The notes beneath the pieces were generated by a model. That model saw only the letters and a list, made by a program, of their open reading frames with translations. It did not search any database and had not been told where the DNA came from. Both the position numbers and the translations under genes were made by a program. This document shows, piece by piece, positions 41,704 to 50,600 of a stretch of DNA of 64,000 nt. Where the stretch lies: NCBI RefSeq assembly GCF_004028635.1, contig NZ_RQJW01000011.1, positions 283,059 through 347,058 on the forward strand, read 5' to 3'. The stretch is from Streptomyces cyaneus (lineage in GTDB: Bacteria; Actinomycetota; Actinomycetes; Streptomycetales; Streptomycetaceae). Position 1 is the stretch's first letter. Each line of letters starts with the position of its first letter.

Positions 41704-42360
41704 TCAGAAGAAGTAACTGACCAGGAACGACACCCCGGCCCCGACCAGCCCCACCCCGATCATCCCGATCACCACCGACCGCGTCCCTCCCCGCCCCGCC
41801 GCCTCCCACGCCGCGTCGAACGAGATACGGCTCCGCCCGAACGGCGCGAACCCGGTGGCGAGGCAGAAGACGCCGAGCCCCGTGAGGACCCAGCCACCGA
41901 AGAAGGCGCCGAACCAGCGCCAGGCCCGGTCCATCCCGGTCTGTACGTACTCGGCATCCATCGCGCCCGCCCCTGTTGGCGGATCGGTCTGCTGCACCGC
42001 CAACTCGGCGCCCTGCGCGTACCGCCGCCTGACCTGCACCGCCGCATGGGCGTCCATGCTCTTGCCGTCCTCGGAGACGAAGGTGCCCTCGCAGCGGACC
42101 GGCCGGCGGTTCTTACGGCTGCTGCGGGAGGCGTTGCTCGGGTAACTCACCTCGCACTGCTGCACCGTCAGGGTGCCGCGCGTGCCCGCCCACCCCGCGG
42201 CGTACGCCCCCTCGTACGCGCCGAATCCGCTCAGGACGAGCCCCGCGAGCAGAAAGACCAGGCCGCCCGCTCGCCCGAGGCGCCCGAAGGCTCCGCCGAC
42301 GAGGCCGTTGAGGGAACGGTCGAGGCCGGTACCGCTTCCTGTGCCTTGCGTCCGAGCCAT
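41704..42360 (-). CDS. polytopic membrane protein with cysteine-bearing external loop (paralogue)
   Basis: A 218-residue protein from ATG 42358-42360 (MARTQGTGSGTGLDRSLNGL) with GAAGGA upstream; the earlier in-frame start at 42378 lacks support. A span at about 34-55 is followed by GTRGTLTVQQCEVSYPSNAS and RPVRCEGTFVSEDGKSMDAH, then three hydrophobic segments. It is the fourth copy of the G-T-L-T-V..C / C-x-G-T-F...DG family. It is divergent from 42424-42852. Function unknown. Confidence 0.75.
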   Translation of the reverse strand: MARTQGTGSGTGLDRSLNGLVGGAFGRLGRAGGLVFLLAGLVLSGFGAYEGAYAAGWAGTRGTLTVQQCEVSYPSNASRSSRKNRRPVRCEGTFVSEDGKSMDAHAAVQVRRRYAQGAELAVQQTDPPTGAGAMDAEYVQTGMDRAWRWFGAFFGGWVLTGLGVFCLATGFAPFGRSRISFDAAWEAAGRGGTRSVVIGMIGVGLVGAGVSFLVSYFF

Positions 42361-42423
42361 GGCGGTGGGTCCTTCCACGTGTGACGGGAGATACTTCAGG
42401 TGTCGAGAGTCGAGGAGAAGCGA

Positions 42424-42852
42424 ATGACCAGGAAACCCGAGAACTCACCCAACCCGCACGGCTCTTCGCAGGAACGTGGTGTGATCGACGAGGCACTCGA
42501 ACCGGACCAGATCCGTTCCCTGAACTCCGCCCTGCGCAAGCTGTCCGAAACCGAAGGCGCCGGCAAGGAGATGCAGGAGGCGGCCAAGAAGCTGCTCTCC
42601 GGCCGCCTCGCCCTGCGCGACGCCCTGGACGACCCCGCCGTGTCACGCGCTCTGGGCGGAGGGCTGGCGTCCCTGCGCGGTCAGTGGGAATCGCTGTCGG
42701 ACGAGGAACGCGACCAGGTCAGGCACGGCGAGCCGCTGACCGGCGGTGGCCCCTCCTCCGGGTCGTCCGAGCCGAGGCGGTCGGAGGGCGAGAGCTCGCA
42801 GTCCGGGAAGAAGAACCAAGGGCGGCACAGCGGCGGGTTCTCGCTGTACTGA
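42424..42852 (+). CDS. small helical protein of the three-copy type VII-associated family
   Basis: A 142-residue protein from ATG 42424 with GAGGAG upstream. EPDQIRSLNSALRKLSETEG and EAAKKLLSGRLALRDALDDP match the family at 10111 and 10718. The C-terminus is Ser/Gly/Arg-rich and ends GGFSLY, like GRGWSLY of the second copy. It is soluble and helical with no signal. Its conserved tail suggests a shared partner-binding motif, which is inference. It converges with the YrhB-like gene 42873-43178. Confidence 0.7.
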   Translation: MTRKPENSPNPHGSSQERGVIDEALEPDQIRSLNSALRKLSETEGAGKEMQEAAKKLLSGRLALRDALDDPAVSRALGGGLASLRGQWESLSDEERDQVRHGEPLTGGGPSSGSSEPRRSEGESSQSGKKNQGRHSGGFSLY

Positions 42853-42872
42853 TCACGCACACGGCCCACGGG

Positions 42873-43178
42873 CTATGACTGGCGCTGCTTCCGGTACAGC
42901 GCGATGGCCGCCTCGGTCGGGTAGTTGGGGACGGTGACGGCCTCGCCGGTGTCCTTGGCGACCACGATCTTGCTGCCGCCGGGCGGAGCCGGCTGAGGCC
43001 GCCCGGCGGCGTCCGTGACAGGCGGGAACACCGCGTACACCAGGTATCCGATGTCGAACTCCTCGACGCACAGCTCGGCCGGAGTGCCGTCCGGCAGCTT
43101 GGGCCGCGCGTAGCGGCTGCGCACGATGGCGAGGGCCTGCTCGGGGGTGGTGGGCGGTGCCGGGTGGTCCGAAGTCAC
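42873..43178 (-). CDS. YrhB-like small protein
   Basis: A 101-residue protein starting MTSDHPAPPTTPEQALAIVR. ELCVEEFDIGYLVYAVFPP and SKIVVAKDTGEAVTVPNYPT form the small alpha/beta fold seen in YrhB/Imm-type domains. It is a paralogue of the first about 95 residues of the next upstream gene product (EQALAIADRW, MQEFDLGWVVWAA, GVVDRGSGELTVWPSVPVDE). It is last in a minus-strand operon that begins at 46599. Domains of this type are associated with toxin immunity, but the role is not shown. Confidence 0.6.
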   Translation of the reverse strand: MTSDHPAPPTTPEQALAIVRSRYARPKLPDGTPAELCVEEFDIGYLVYAVFPPVTDAAGRPQPAPPGGSKIVVAKDTGEAVTVPNYPTEAAIALYRKQRQS

Positions 43179-43251
43179 GGTCGTTCTCCCAGTCGTCTCG
43201 GCCCTCTGGGTTGCCTCGGTGGCGCCGCCAAGAGGGCCGGGCGGCGGCCGG

Positions 43252-44583
43252 TCAGAACAGCCCGTGCCACATCTGCTCGACGATCAGCGACCACCAGGTG
43301 TCCGCGTTGCTCAGCGCGGACGCATCGACAGCCGCCAACTGCTCCTGCAGCGCCGCCACTTCCGCACCGGCCGCGACCGGATCCAGGCCCTGCATCCGCT
43401 GCCGTGCGGTGGCGAGCAGAGCCAGGGAGCGGGCGAAGGCGGCGACCGAGAAGTTGACGTATCGAGCCAGGGCGGTGACCGGGTCCACCGCCCAGAGCGC
43501 ACCGAGGCCGTCCGGCTGCCCCGACCCCGGCTGACACTGCACCGCGATGACCGCGACACCGTCGAAGCCGATCCGGACCAGGTACGACAGGGCGCCGATC
43601 TTCTCCTCGCCGGCCGGGCTGCGGCGCTCGCGCAGATTCGTGGCGACATCGGTGAACAGGCCGCCGGCCGGAGGCGCGTCGGGCCGGTCGGCGGTGAAGA
43701 AGAGCGGGAGGTCGGCGGGGAGCCCTGCCCAGGTGAGCGTTGCCTTGGCGGCCTCGGGCAGCGGGCAGTCGGCGATGTCGTCGGCATCGAAGCGACGTAC
43801 ACCGTCCTCGCCGAACACATCGACAAGATGCCGGCCGAGCGCCACGTCACGCATCGGCTCAGCCGGAGTCACCTGCGCGGGAACCGGGACGCGGTGCGGA
43901 CGGGGTGGCGGCTGCTGGCCGGCCATCCGGTGCATCGTCTCGACCTGCTCGACCAACGCCGTGATGCCCTCCGCACGCGCCTCGGGACGGGCTCCGTAGG
44001 ACTGCGAGCAGGAGAGCTGGGCGTTGGGGAAGGTGTTGAGGAGCTCGGCCGTGTAACCGCCGGGGAGCAGGCTGGGACGCAGGTCGGTGTGGATAGCCAC
44101 GACATTGTCGGCGGGTACGTTCATCCGCCGCAGCTCCCCCCACGCCTGGTACTCGGCGGGGGGCAGACCGGGGGCGGAGGTGCGGAAGAGGGTGGTCTCC
44201 TCACCGTTCGCCGGGTCCGTGTACGTGAAGACGGCGGTGTTGCCGGGCCCGGTGACCGGACGGGCGCCGCCTTCGGACGCGCCCGCACCCTGTCCCGCGC
44301 CGCCATGCTTCTGCCGGTACATCCGGACGACCTCGTCGACCGGCACCGACGGCCAGACCGTCAGCTCGCCGCTGCCGCGGTCCACGACCCCGCACGCGTT
44401 GCCGATCTCGGCAGGCGGTCGCCGCTCCCCGGTCTCCGGGTCACGCTCGGGCTCCGCGGGCGCCGCCCAGACGACCCAGCCCAGGTCGAACTCCTGCATC
44501 CGGACCTCGCGGCGCGGCTCCGCGGAGCCTTCCGGGTTGAGCCAACGGTCGGCGATGGCGAGCGCCTGCTCCTGGCTGGTCAC
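43252..44583 (-). CDS. YrhB-like domain plus SUKH-4-like domain protein
   Basis: A 443-residue protein. Residues 1-95 form a YrhB-like domain paralogous to 42873-43178. The middle carries GNTAVFTYTDPANGEETTLF, AIHTDLRPSLLPGGY and AQLSCSQSYG, which recall a deaminase-like domain with altered active-site residues. The last about 180 residues look SUKH-4-like: GRHLVDVFGEDGVRRFDADD, YLVRIGFDGVAVIAVQC, ALWAVDPVTALARYVNFSVA, AFARSLALLATARQRM. It lies 33 bp downstream of the P-loop/linker gene, in the order of the fused family. Most likely an immunity-type protein; the domain calls are pattern-based. Confidence 0.6.
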   Translation of the reverse strand: MTSQEQALAIADRWLNPEGSAEPRREVRMQEFDLGWVVWAAPAEPERDPETGERRPPAEIGNACGVVDRGSGELTVWPSVPVDEVVRMYRQKHGGAGQGAGASEGGARPVTGPGNTAVFTYTDPANGEETTLFRTSAPGLPPAEYQAWGELRRMNVPADNVVAIHTDLRPSLLPGGYTAELLNTFPNAQLSCSQSYGARPEARAEGITALVEQVETMHRMAGQQPPPRPHRVPVPAQVTPAEPMRDVALGRHLVDVFGEDGVRRFDADDIADCPLPEAAKATLTWAGLPADLPLFFTADRPDAPPAGGLFTDVATNLRERRSPAGEEKIGALSYLVRIGFDGVAVIAVQCQPGSGQPDGLGALWAVDPVTALARYVNFSVAAFARSLALLATARQRMQGLDPVAAGAEVAALQEQLAAVDASALSNADTWWSLIVEQMWHGLF

Positions 44584-44616
44584 GGGGAGGCTCCTTCGAA
44601 GTGGTGTTTGTGGTGC

Positions 44617-46599
44617 CTACGAGGCTATCCCCGCGCCCGCCCCGCGAATACGGAGGGCCTTGGCCCCTCGCTCGGTGGCAAGGAGAAGGATGCCGTCGGG
44701 GGACAGGTCGGCCGCAGTGAAAGGCGTGTCGGAGATCAGCGCGGCGACGACAGCCTGATCCGCCCGGTCCCAGACACGCAGGTAGTCGGCGCCCCGGCTC
44801 AGGCCCAGCGGGGCGGCGGCATGTTCCTCCTCCGAGGGGCGAAGAATCTGCCCGGGATCGGTGTCGCCGAGGTGATCACCCTGTACGAGGCCATGGATGA
44901 GCACCGCTGAGCCGGACTCCCGGCCGGACTCCCCGCCGGGCGCACCGACCGGCCGTGCACCAGGTGTGCCCGCGGGTACGACCAGTACGGCGACCGGGGT
45001 GGCAGCCCCGTCGGGGCCAGGCAGGCTGCCCACGGTCACGGCGCTGACGCCGGGCAGGGACAGGCTCCACAGCGTCTGCCACGGCAGCTCCAGCCCGAGC
45101 CGCCGGCGTATCGCCTCGGCGTACTCGGGCAGGCCGTCCTCGACGAACGCGGTCTCCAACAGGGCGGCACGCAGCGTGACAGGCGCCTGGGTTCGGGTCA
45201 GCAGCGGCGCCGTACGCAGATAGGTACGGGCCGGTGCGCCCAGCTCCTCAGTCGGTACGACCTCGACGGCGGCGCGCAGGGAAACCGGGTCGGCGTGGAC
45301 GAACAGTCCGGGATCCGTGAGGAGTTGGGGAAGGAGCCCCGCCTCCAGGGTGTGGCCGGCGATGTGGTCGCGCACATAGGGGTCGGCCTTGCTCCAGTCC
45401 TGCTCCGGCACGGCCTCCAACAGGGCCATCGCGATCTGGGTCTGAGCGGCGGCGACGTTCGGCAGACCGGCACGGATCTCGTCAGCGAGAGCCGGGTGCA
45501 GCAGCCGCAGGAGCGTACGTCCGCCGTCCGCCTGCTTGCTGTCTGCCGCGTCCCCTGCCTGTTCCTGTTCCGCCTCCTGCTCCTCGGGCTGCACGAACGG
45601 CGCGGCGAGCAGCATCCCGCCCGCGATGGCCTGGCTCATGTCCTGCCCGGCGACCGCGCTCGCCAGCCGTGCCCACAGGTGGATCGGTATGCCGTCGGCC
45701 TCGGCCAGGGCAAGCGGTGCCAGCAGGAACCGCAGTGTCTGCGAGTCGGAGCCGAGCCGCCTGGCGTGCAGGTCCAGGGCCTCACCGACGGACGTCGGCA
45801 GGAACCTCTCGTCGGCCGGATCGAAGCCCTCCGGAGCCATCAGCAGGCAGTTGACGGCGAGTTGGACGACCAGCGGACTGGTTCCGGCCCGGCGGCCGAT
45901 GGCCGCTCCCAGGGCGAGACGGGCGGCGGGGTCGACGGTGAACGGCAGTTCGGGTGCTCCGAACTCCGGGCTCAGGGCAGCCTGGGCGTGCCGCAGCAGG
46001 CCCTCGGGGTCGGCCCACTCCGGCTCGTCGAGATCGATGATCCGCACGGTGCCGGACGGCAGCCCCTCGGCCATCTCGGCGGCCAGTGGACGCGGCACCT
46101 CGGCCAGCAGCCGGACCGTCTCCGTGGTGGCGAGGGGGGCGAGCACCTCCCGCACCAGCCGTGCGGGTTCGCCCGCCGCCCGCACTGGCCCAGCACGGTC
46201 GACGTCGGGTACGACGACGGTGACCGGCTCATCGAGTGCGGCCAGTTCGGCGTACACGCCCTCCGTAGTGGTGGCGTTCAGCTCGTAGTGCTCGGCGAGC
46301 AGCCACAGGACCTGGGCCGCGGTCAGCCCCTCGGGGGCGGGTACGGCGGGGGCCGGCAGCTCCGGCGGCACCGTCGACGGGTCCATCTCGTCCAGCGGCA
46401 GCAGTTTGCGGTACCCCGGCTCGCACAGCATCAGAAACCCGGTGAGCAGCCGCGAACGCCCGCTGCCGGAACCGCCGGTGACCACGACCACGCGCGGAGC
46501 GCCGGGCGCGGCCCCGCGCCATGCGGCAAGCGCGCGCAGGGCGGCGGTCCGGCCGCCTATGTGGGGGTGCGGTGCGTAGTCCTCGGTCGAGCCGGTCAT
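44617..46599 (-). CDS. P-loop NTPase with linker, unfused relative of the SUKH-4 fusions
   Basis: A 660-residue protein from ATG 46597-46599 (MTGSTEDYAPHPHIGG). The P-loop VTGGSGSGRSRLL at about 40-52 has Arg48 where Lys is usual. The rest resembles STAND/AAA-like ATPases (TVVVPDVDRAG, GTSPLVVQLAVNCLL). The C-terminal part has LELPWQTLWSLSLPG, matching the LPWRTxWTxWRxPG linker of the SUKH-4 fusions, and ends after a short beta-rich stretch (DLSPDGILLLATERGAKALR) just where those proteins enter SUKH-4. The SUKH-4-like gene follows separately. Probably a cytosolic regulatory ATPase or ATP-binding scaffold. Confidence 0.65.
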   Translation of the reverse strand: MTGSTEDYAPHPHIGGRTAALRALAAWRGAAPGAPRVVVVTGGSGSGRSRLLTGFLMLCEPGYRKLLPLDEMDPSTVPPELPAPAVPAPEGLTAAQVLWLLAEHYELNATTTEGVYAELAALDEPVTVVVPDVDRAGPVRAAGEPARLVREVLAPLATTETVRLLAEVPRPLAAEMAEGLPSGTVRIIDLDEPEWADPEGLLRHAQAALSPEFGAPELPFTVDPAARLALGAAIGRRAGTSPLVVQLAVNCLLMAPEGFDPADERFLPTSVGEALDLHARRLGSDSQTLRFLLAPLALAEADGIPIHLWARLASAVAGQDMSQAIAGGMLLAAPFVQPEEQEAEQEQAGDAADSKQADGGRTLLRLLHPALADEIRAGLPNVAAAQTQIAMALLEAVPEQDWSKADPYVRDHIAGHTLEAGLLPQLLTDPGLFVHADPVSLRAAVEVVPTEELGAPARTYLRTAPLLTRTQAPVTLRAALLETAFVEDGLPEYAEAIRRRLGLELPWQTLWSLSLPGVSAVTVGSLPGPDGAATPVAVLVVPAGTPGARPVGAPGGESGRESGSAVLIHGLVQGDHLGDTDPGQILRPSEEEHAAAPLGLSRGADYLRVWDRADQAVVAALISDTPFTAADLSPDGILLLATERGAKALRIRGAGAGIAS

Positions 46600-46723
46600 G
46601 GGTCCCCGTCCTCCGCCATCGCGGACGCCTACTCGTACGACCCTGATCTTAGGCGCCGCGCCGGTCTCGCGGACGAGCGGTCGGCCGCCCGCGAACGCCG
46701 ACGAGGCACCCCCCGAAGCCGAC

Positions 46724-47050
46724 CTACTCCGCCACCACGCCACCATTGTGCGGAGCCGGCTCCAGATCGAACTCCCCGTCCCGCGCCCCGAGTACGAACG
46801 CCCGCCACTCCGCCTCGGTGTACCGCAGCACGGTGCCGGGATCCAGGGAGGACCGCATGGCCACCGCGCCCTCCGGCAGGTAGGCGATCTCGACCCGCTC
46901 CTCGTGCTGCTCGGTGCCGGGCGCGCAGTGCCACTCGACCCCGGAGATGTCGAGGGCGTAGAGCTCGTCCCGCTCCCGCTCCTTGCGCGCCTTGGTGTCC
47001 TCGGCCTGAGTCCCGACCTCGTTGTTCTGTGGCTCGGTAGCCTCGGTCAT
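46724..47050 (-). CDS. DUF397 domain protein
   Basis: A 108-residue protein from ATG 47048-47050 (MTEATEPQNNEVGTQAEDTK). An acidic N-terminal extension is followed by LYALDISGVEWHCAPGTEQH, RVEIAYLPEGAVAMRSSLDP and LRYTEAEWRAFVLGARDGEF, the DUF397 consensus. There is no adjacent XRE regulator gene. In several Streptomyces loci a DUF397 gene accompanies the ESX cluster; here it lies between the WXG100 gene and the P-loop gene. Regulatory or protein-binding role assumed from the family only. Confidence 0.85.
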   Translation of the reverse strand: MTEATEPQNNEVGTQAEDTKARKERERDELYALDISGVEWHCAPGTEQHEERVEIAYLPEGAVAMRSSLDPGTVLRYTEAEWRAFVLGARDGEFDLEPAPHNGGVVAE

Positions 47051-47134
47051 GCTGCTGGGCCTCTTCCTGACGTGCGAACGAAGTGTGCGTCTCACCCTAC
47101 TGGCGTGGGTGACCCGTCACACGTCCGTCGCGGA

Positions 47135-47536
47135 TCAGGTGGTAGGCCGCGTGTGGATCGTGCCCTTCGCGACCCCGGGCGGAAGCTCGACCTGACCGTC
47201 GTACTCGGACATCGTCTGCTTCCAGATGGCGTCCTGCTCGGCCTCGTTCAGTTCGTGCGCGATGCCCATCTTGGTGAAGGCGACCCCCATGCCGGCGATG
47301 CGCTCCGCCAGGCTGCCCATCGAGTCGTACATGCCGTCGCGCAGGCCCTCGTAGACGACGCCGAACTTCTCGCCGATGTCGTCGTCACCCCACGGCGGGG
47401 TGTCACCCTTTTCGAGGGCGGTCAGCCCGTTCGTCAGCTTGGTCACGGCCTTGGAGAACTCCAGGCCGACATTGAACATGGCGAATCCCTCGGTCTTCAG
47501 TACCTCAGGATCGGAGTCCATGTAGTCCGACGGCAC
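47135..47536 (-). CDS. WXG100-like small secreted protein
   Basis: About 133 residues from GTG 47534-47536, chosen because GGGGGG lies 5 bases upstream; ATG 47521 is an alternative. The sequence begins VPSDYMDSDPEVLKTEGFAM and carries TPPWGDDDIGEKFGVVYEGL and RDGMYDSMGSLAERIAGMGV, paralogous to 8493-8819 (GEPWADADFGEIFGQVY). Two helices flank a W-G turn and there is no signal peptide, which suits an ESX substrate. It lies downstream of eccC on the same strand but after a hairpin terminator (47604-47635), so it probably has its own promoter. Confidence 0.8.
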   Translation of the reverse strand: MPSDYMDSDPEVLKTEGFAMFNVGLEFSKAVTKLTNGLTALEKGDTPPWGDDDIGEKFGVVYEGLRDGMYDSMGSLAERIAGMGVAFTKMGIAHELNEAEQDAIWKQTMSEYDGQVELPPGVAKGTIHTRPTT

Positions 47537-47603
47537 AACTGCCCCCCGTGGCTCGTCATTTCTGTCGTGACTCCACCTTAACGGCGCGCACACGGGCAGC
47601 GAA

Positions 47604-47635
47604 GAGGGGCGGCACCCTCGCGGGTACCGCCCCTC
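47604..47635 (-). terminator. terminator after eccC
   Basis: AGGGGCGGCACCC at 47605-47617 pairs with GGGTACCGCCCCT at 47622-47634 (one G-U pair on the minus transcript), extended by a G-C pair. The loop is four bases. It lies 31 bp past the eccC stop. Confidence 0.75.
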
Positions 47636-47665
47636 CTGCTCACCGACTGTCCGACCGACCGTTGC

Positions 47666-50600
47666 TCAGAACCGGTTCGGCAGCCACCCCGTCTGGATCA
47701 GCTGCCCACCGCGGCGGCGCGTGTGGAAGTACCCACGGCCGGGCGGCAGTTGCGTCGCCGTGATGTTGCCGAGCAGCGCACCCTCGGCCCGGTCGCCGGA
47801 GAGCACGAGGCCCTGGGCGCCGAGTTCACGCATCCGCTGCATCACCGGCTCGTAGAGCGAGCGGCTCGCACCGCCCGAGGAGCGGGCGATGATGATGCGC
47901 AGGCCGACGTCACGGGCGAACGGCAGGTACTCCAGGAGCGGGGCCAGCGGGTTCACGCCGGTCGCCACCAGGTCGTAGTCGTCGACGATGACGAACGCGT
48001 CCGGGCTGCTGTACCAGCTGCGGTTGCGCAGCTGCTCCGGCGTGACGTCCGGACCCGGCATACGACGGTGCATCGAGCCGGCCAGACCCTCCAGCGTCTC
48101 CGTCAGGGCCGGGGCCGAGGCGCAGTACCGCGACAGGTGGGAGTCGGGCACTCCCTCCAGGTGGGCGCGCCGGTAGTCACCCATGACGATCTTCGCCTGG
48201 TCCGGCGTGTAGCGCTCGGTGATCTGCTTGACGAGCAGCCTCAGCATCGCGGACTTACCGGACTCGCTCTCACCGAACACGATGAAGAGCGGGTCCGTCT
48301 CGAAGTCGACGAAGACCGGCGAGAGCGACGACTCGTCGATACCGATGGCCACACCGCGGTCCGGGTGCTCGAAGCCCTTGGGCAGCCGGTCCGACGGCAT
48401 CATCGTGGGCAGCAGTCGTACGGCCGGAGCGTGCTGGCCCTGCCAGTTGTCGTTGATGCCGCGGATGAGGATCGACGTCGCCTCGGACAGGTCGTCCGTC
48501 TCCGAGGAGCCGTCGACGCGCGGCAGCGCCGCCATGAAGTGCAGCTTGTCCTGGGTCAGACCGCGGCCCGGGACGGTGGCCGGGACGTTCTGCGCGACCT
48601 TGCGGTCGATCTCGGACTCGGTCGGGTCACCGAGGCGCAGCTCGATGCGGTTCTGCAGCATGTCCTTGAGCGCGGGCCGCACTTCGGTGTAGCGGCTCGC
48701 CGTCAGGATCACGTGCACACCGAAACCGAGGCCGCGCGTCGCGATCTCCGTGACGGTGGACTCGAGCATCTCGTAGTCCGTCTTGAAGGTGGCCCAGCCG
48801 TCGATGACGAGGAAGACGTCACCCCAGGGCTGGTCGGGCAGCTGGCCCGCGGCCCGGCGCTGACGGTAGGTCTGCACCGAGTCGACGTTGTTCGCGCGGA
48901 AGTACTCCTCGCGCGCGTTGAGGATGCCCTCGACCTCGCTGACGGTACGGCGCACCTTCTCGGCGTCGAGACGGTTGGCGACGCCGCCGACGTGCGCCAG
49001 CTCCTCCATCGAGATCAGACCGCCACCACCGAAGTCCAGGCAGTAGAACTGCACCTCGGACGGCGTGTGGGTCAGCGCGAACGACGAGATGAGCGTGCGC
49101 AGCAGCGTCGACTTGCCGGACTGCGGACCACCGACGAACAGACCGTGACCGGCACCGCCCGCGAAGTCCCGGTACAGCACGTCACGCCGCTGCTCGAACG
49201 GCTTGTCCACCAGACCGACCGGCACGTTGAGCCGGCCGAGCGCCGTGTAGTCGGGTGCGGTGAGGCCGCGCTCCGGGGAGACGGCGAGCTGCGGGAGCAG
49301 CTGCTCCAGCGAGGGCGCCTCCTCCAGCGGGGGCAGCCACACCTGGTGGGCGGGCGGACCCTGGTTGATCATCCGGCCGACGAGCACGTCCAGGACGGTG
49401 TCGGCGAGCGCGTCGTCCACCCGGTTGTCGGGCTCCGGCTCCTCGATCACCGGCTGCGGAGGCAGCGCCACATGCTCCGCCGAGAACAGCGCGGGCCGCA
49501 GCTGCGTCGAGCGGTGCACGCGGGACGGGCCCTCGCCGTGGTACGGCCCCGACACATAGGCCGCCTTGAAGCGGACCATGGTGTCGGTGTCGTACCGCAG
49601 ATAACCGGAACCGGGGATCGACGGCAGGTGGTAGGCGTCCGGGACACCGATCGCCGTACGCGACTCGGCGGCGGAGAAGGTCCGCAGACCGATCCGGTAC
49701 GACAGGTACGTGTCCAGGCCGCGCAGCTTGCCTTCCTCCAGGCGCTGCGACGCCAGCAGCAGGTGGACACCCAGCGAACGGCCGATACGGCCGATCTGGA
49801 TGAACATGTCGATGAAGTCCGGCTTGGCCGTGAGGAGTTCGGAGAACTCGTCCAGCACGATCACCAGCGAGGCCATCGGCTCCAGCGCCGCGCCCGCCGC
49901 CCGGGCCTTCTCGTAGTCGTGCAGGTTGGCGTAGTTGCCGGCCGAGCGCAGCAGCTCCTGACGCCGCTGCGTCTCACCCATGATCGAGTCACGCATACGG
50001 TCGACGAGGGTGAGGTCGTCCGCGAGGTTGGTGATGACGGCCGCGGTGTGCGGCATGTCCGCCATACCCGCGAAGGTGGCGCCACCCTTGAAGTCCGCGA
50101 GGATGAAGTTCAGCGTCTCCGAGGAGTGCGTCACCGCGAGACCGAGCACCAGCGTACGCAGCACCTCGGACTTACCGGAACCGGTGGCGCCGACGCACAG
50201 ACCGTGCGGGCCCATGCCTTCCTGCGAGGCCTCCTTGAGGTCCAGCATGACCGGCTCGCCGTTCTCGCCGACACCGATCGGCACGCGCAGCCGCTCGTGC
50301 AGCGTACGAGGACGCCAGGTGCGGGAGACGTCGACGGTGCCCGCGTCGCCGATGCCCATCAGGTCCGTGAAGTCCAGGTTGGACAGGAGGGGTTCGCCCT
50401 CCTCCGCGGAGCCGACCCGGAAGGGGGCGAGCTGCCGCGCCAGGGACTCGGCCTGCGCCGGGTTCAGCAGGTCGGGCTTGCCGGTGTACGCCGACTCGTG
50501 GCCGACGAACAGCTGCATCCGGTCCGGCTTCACATAGGCCGTCAGACCGGCCCGCAGCTCCTCCTCCAGCTCACCGGGAGCGATCTCCAGGAAGGTGACG

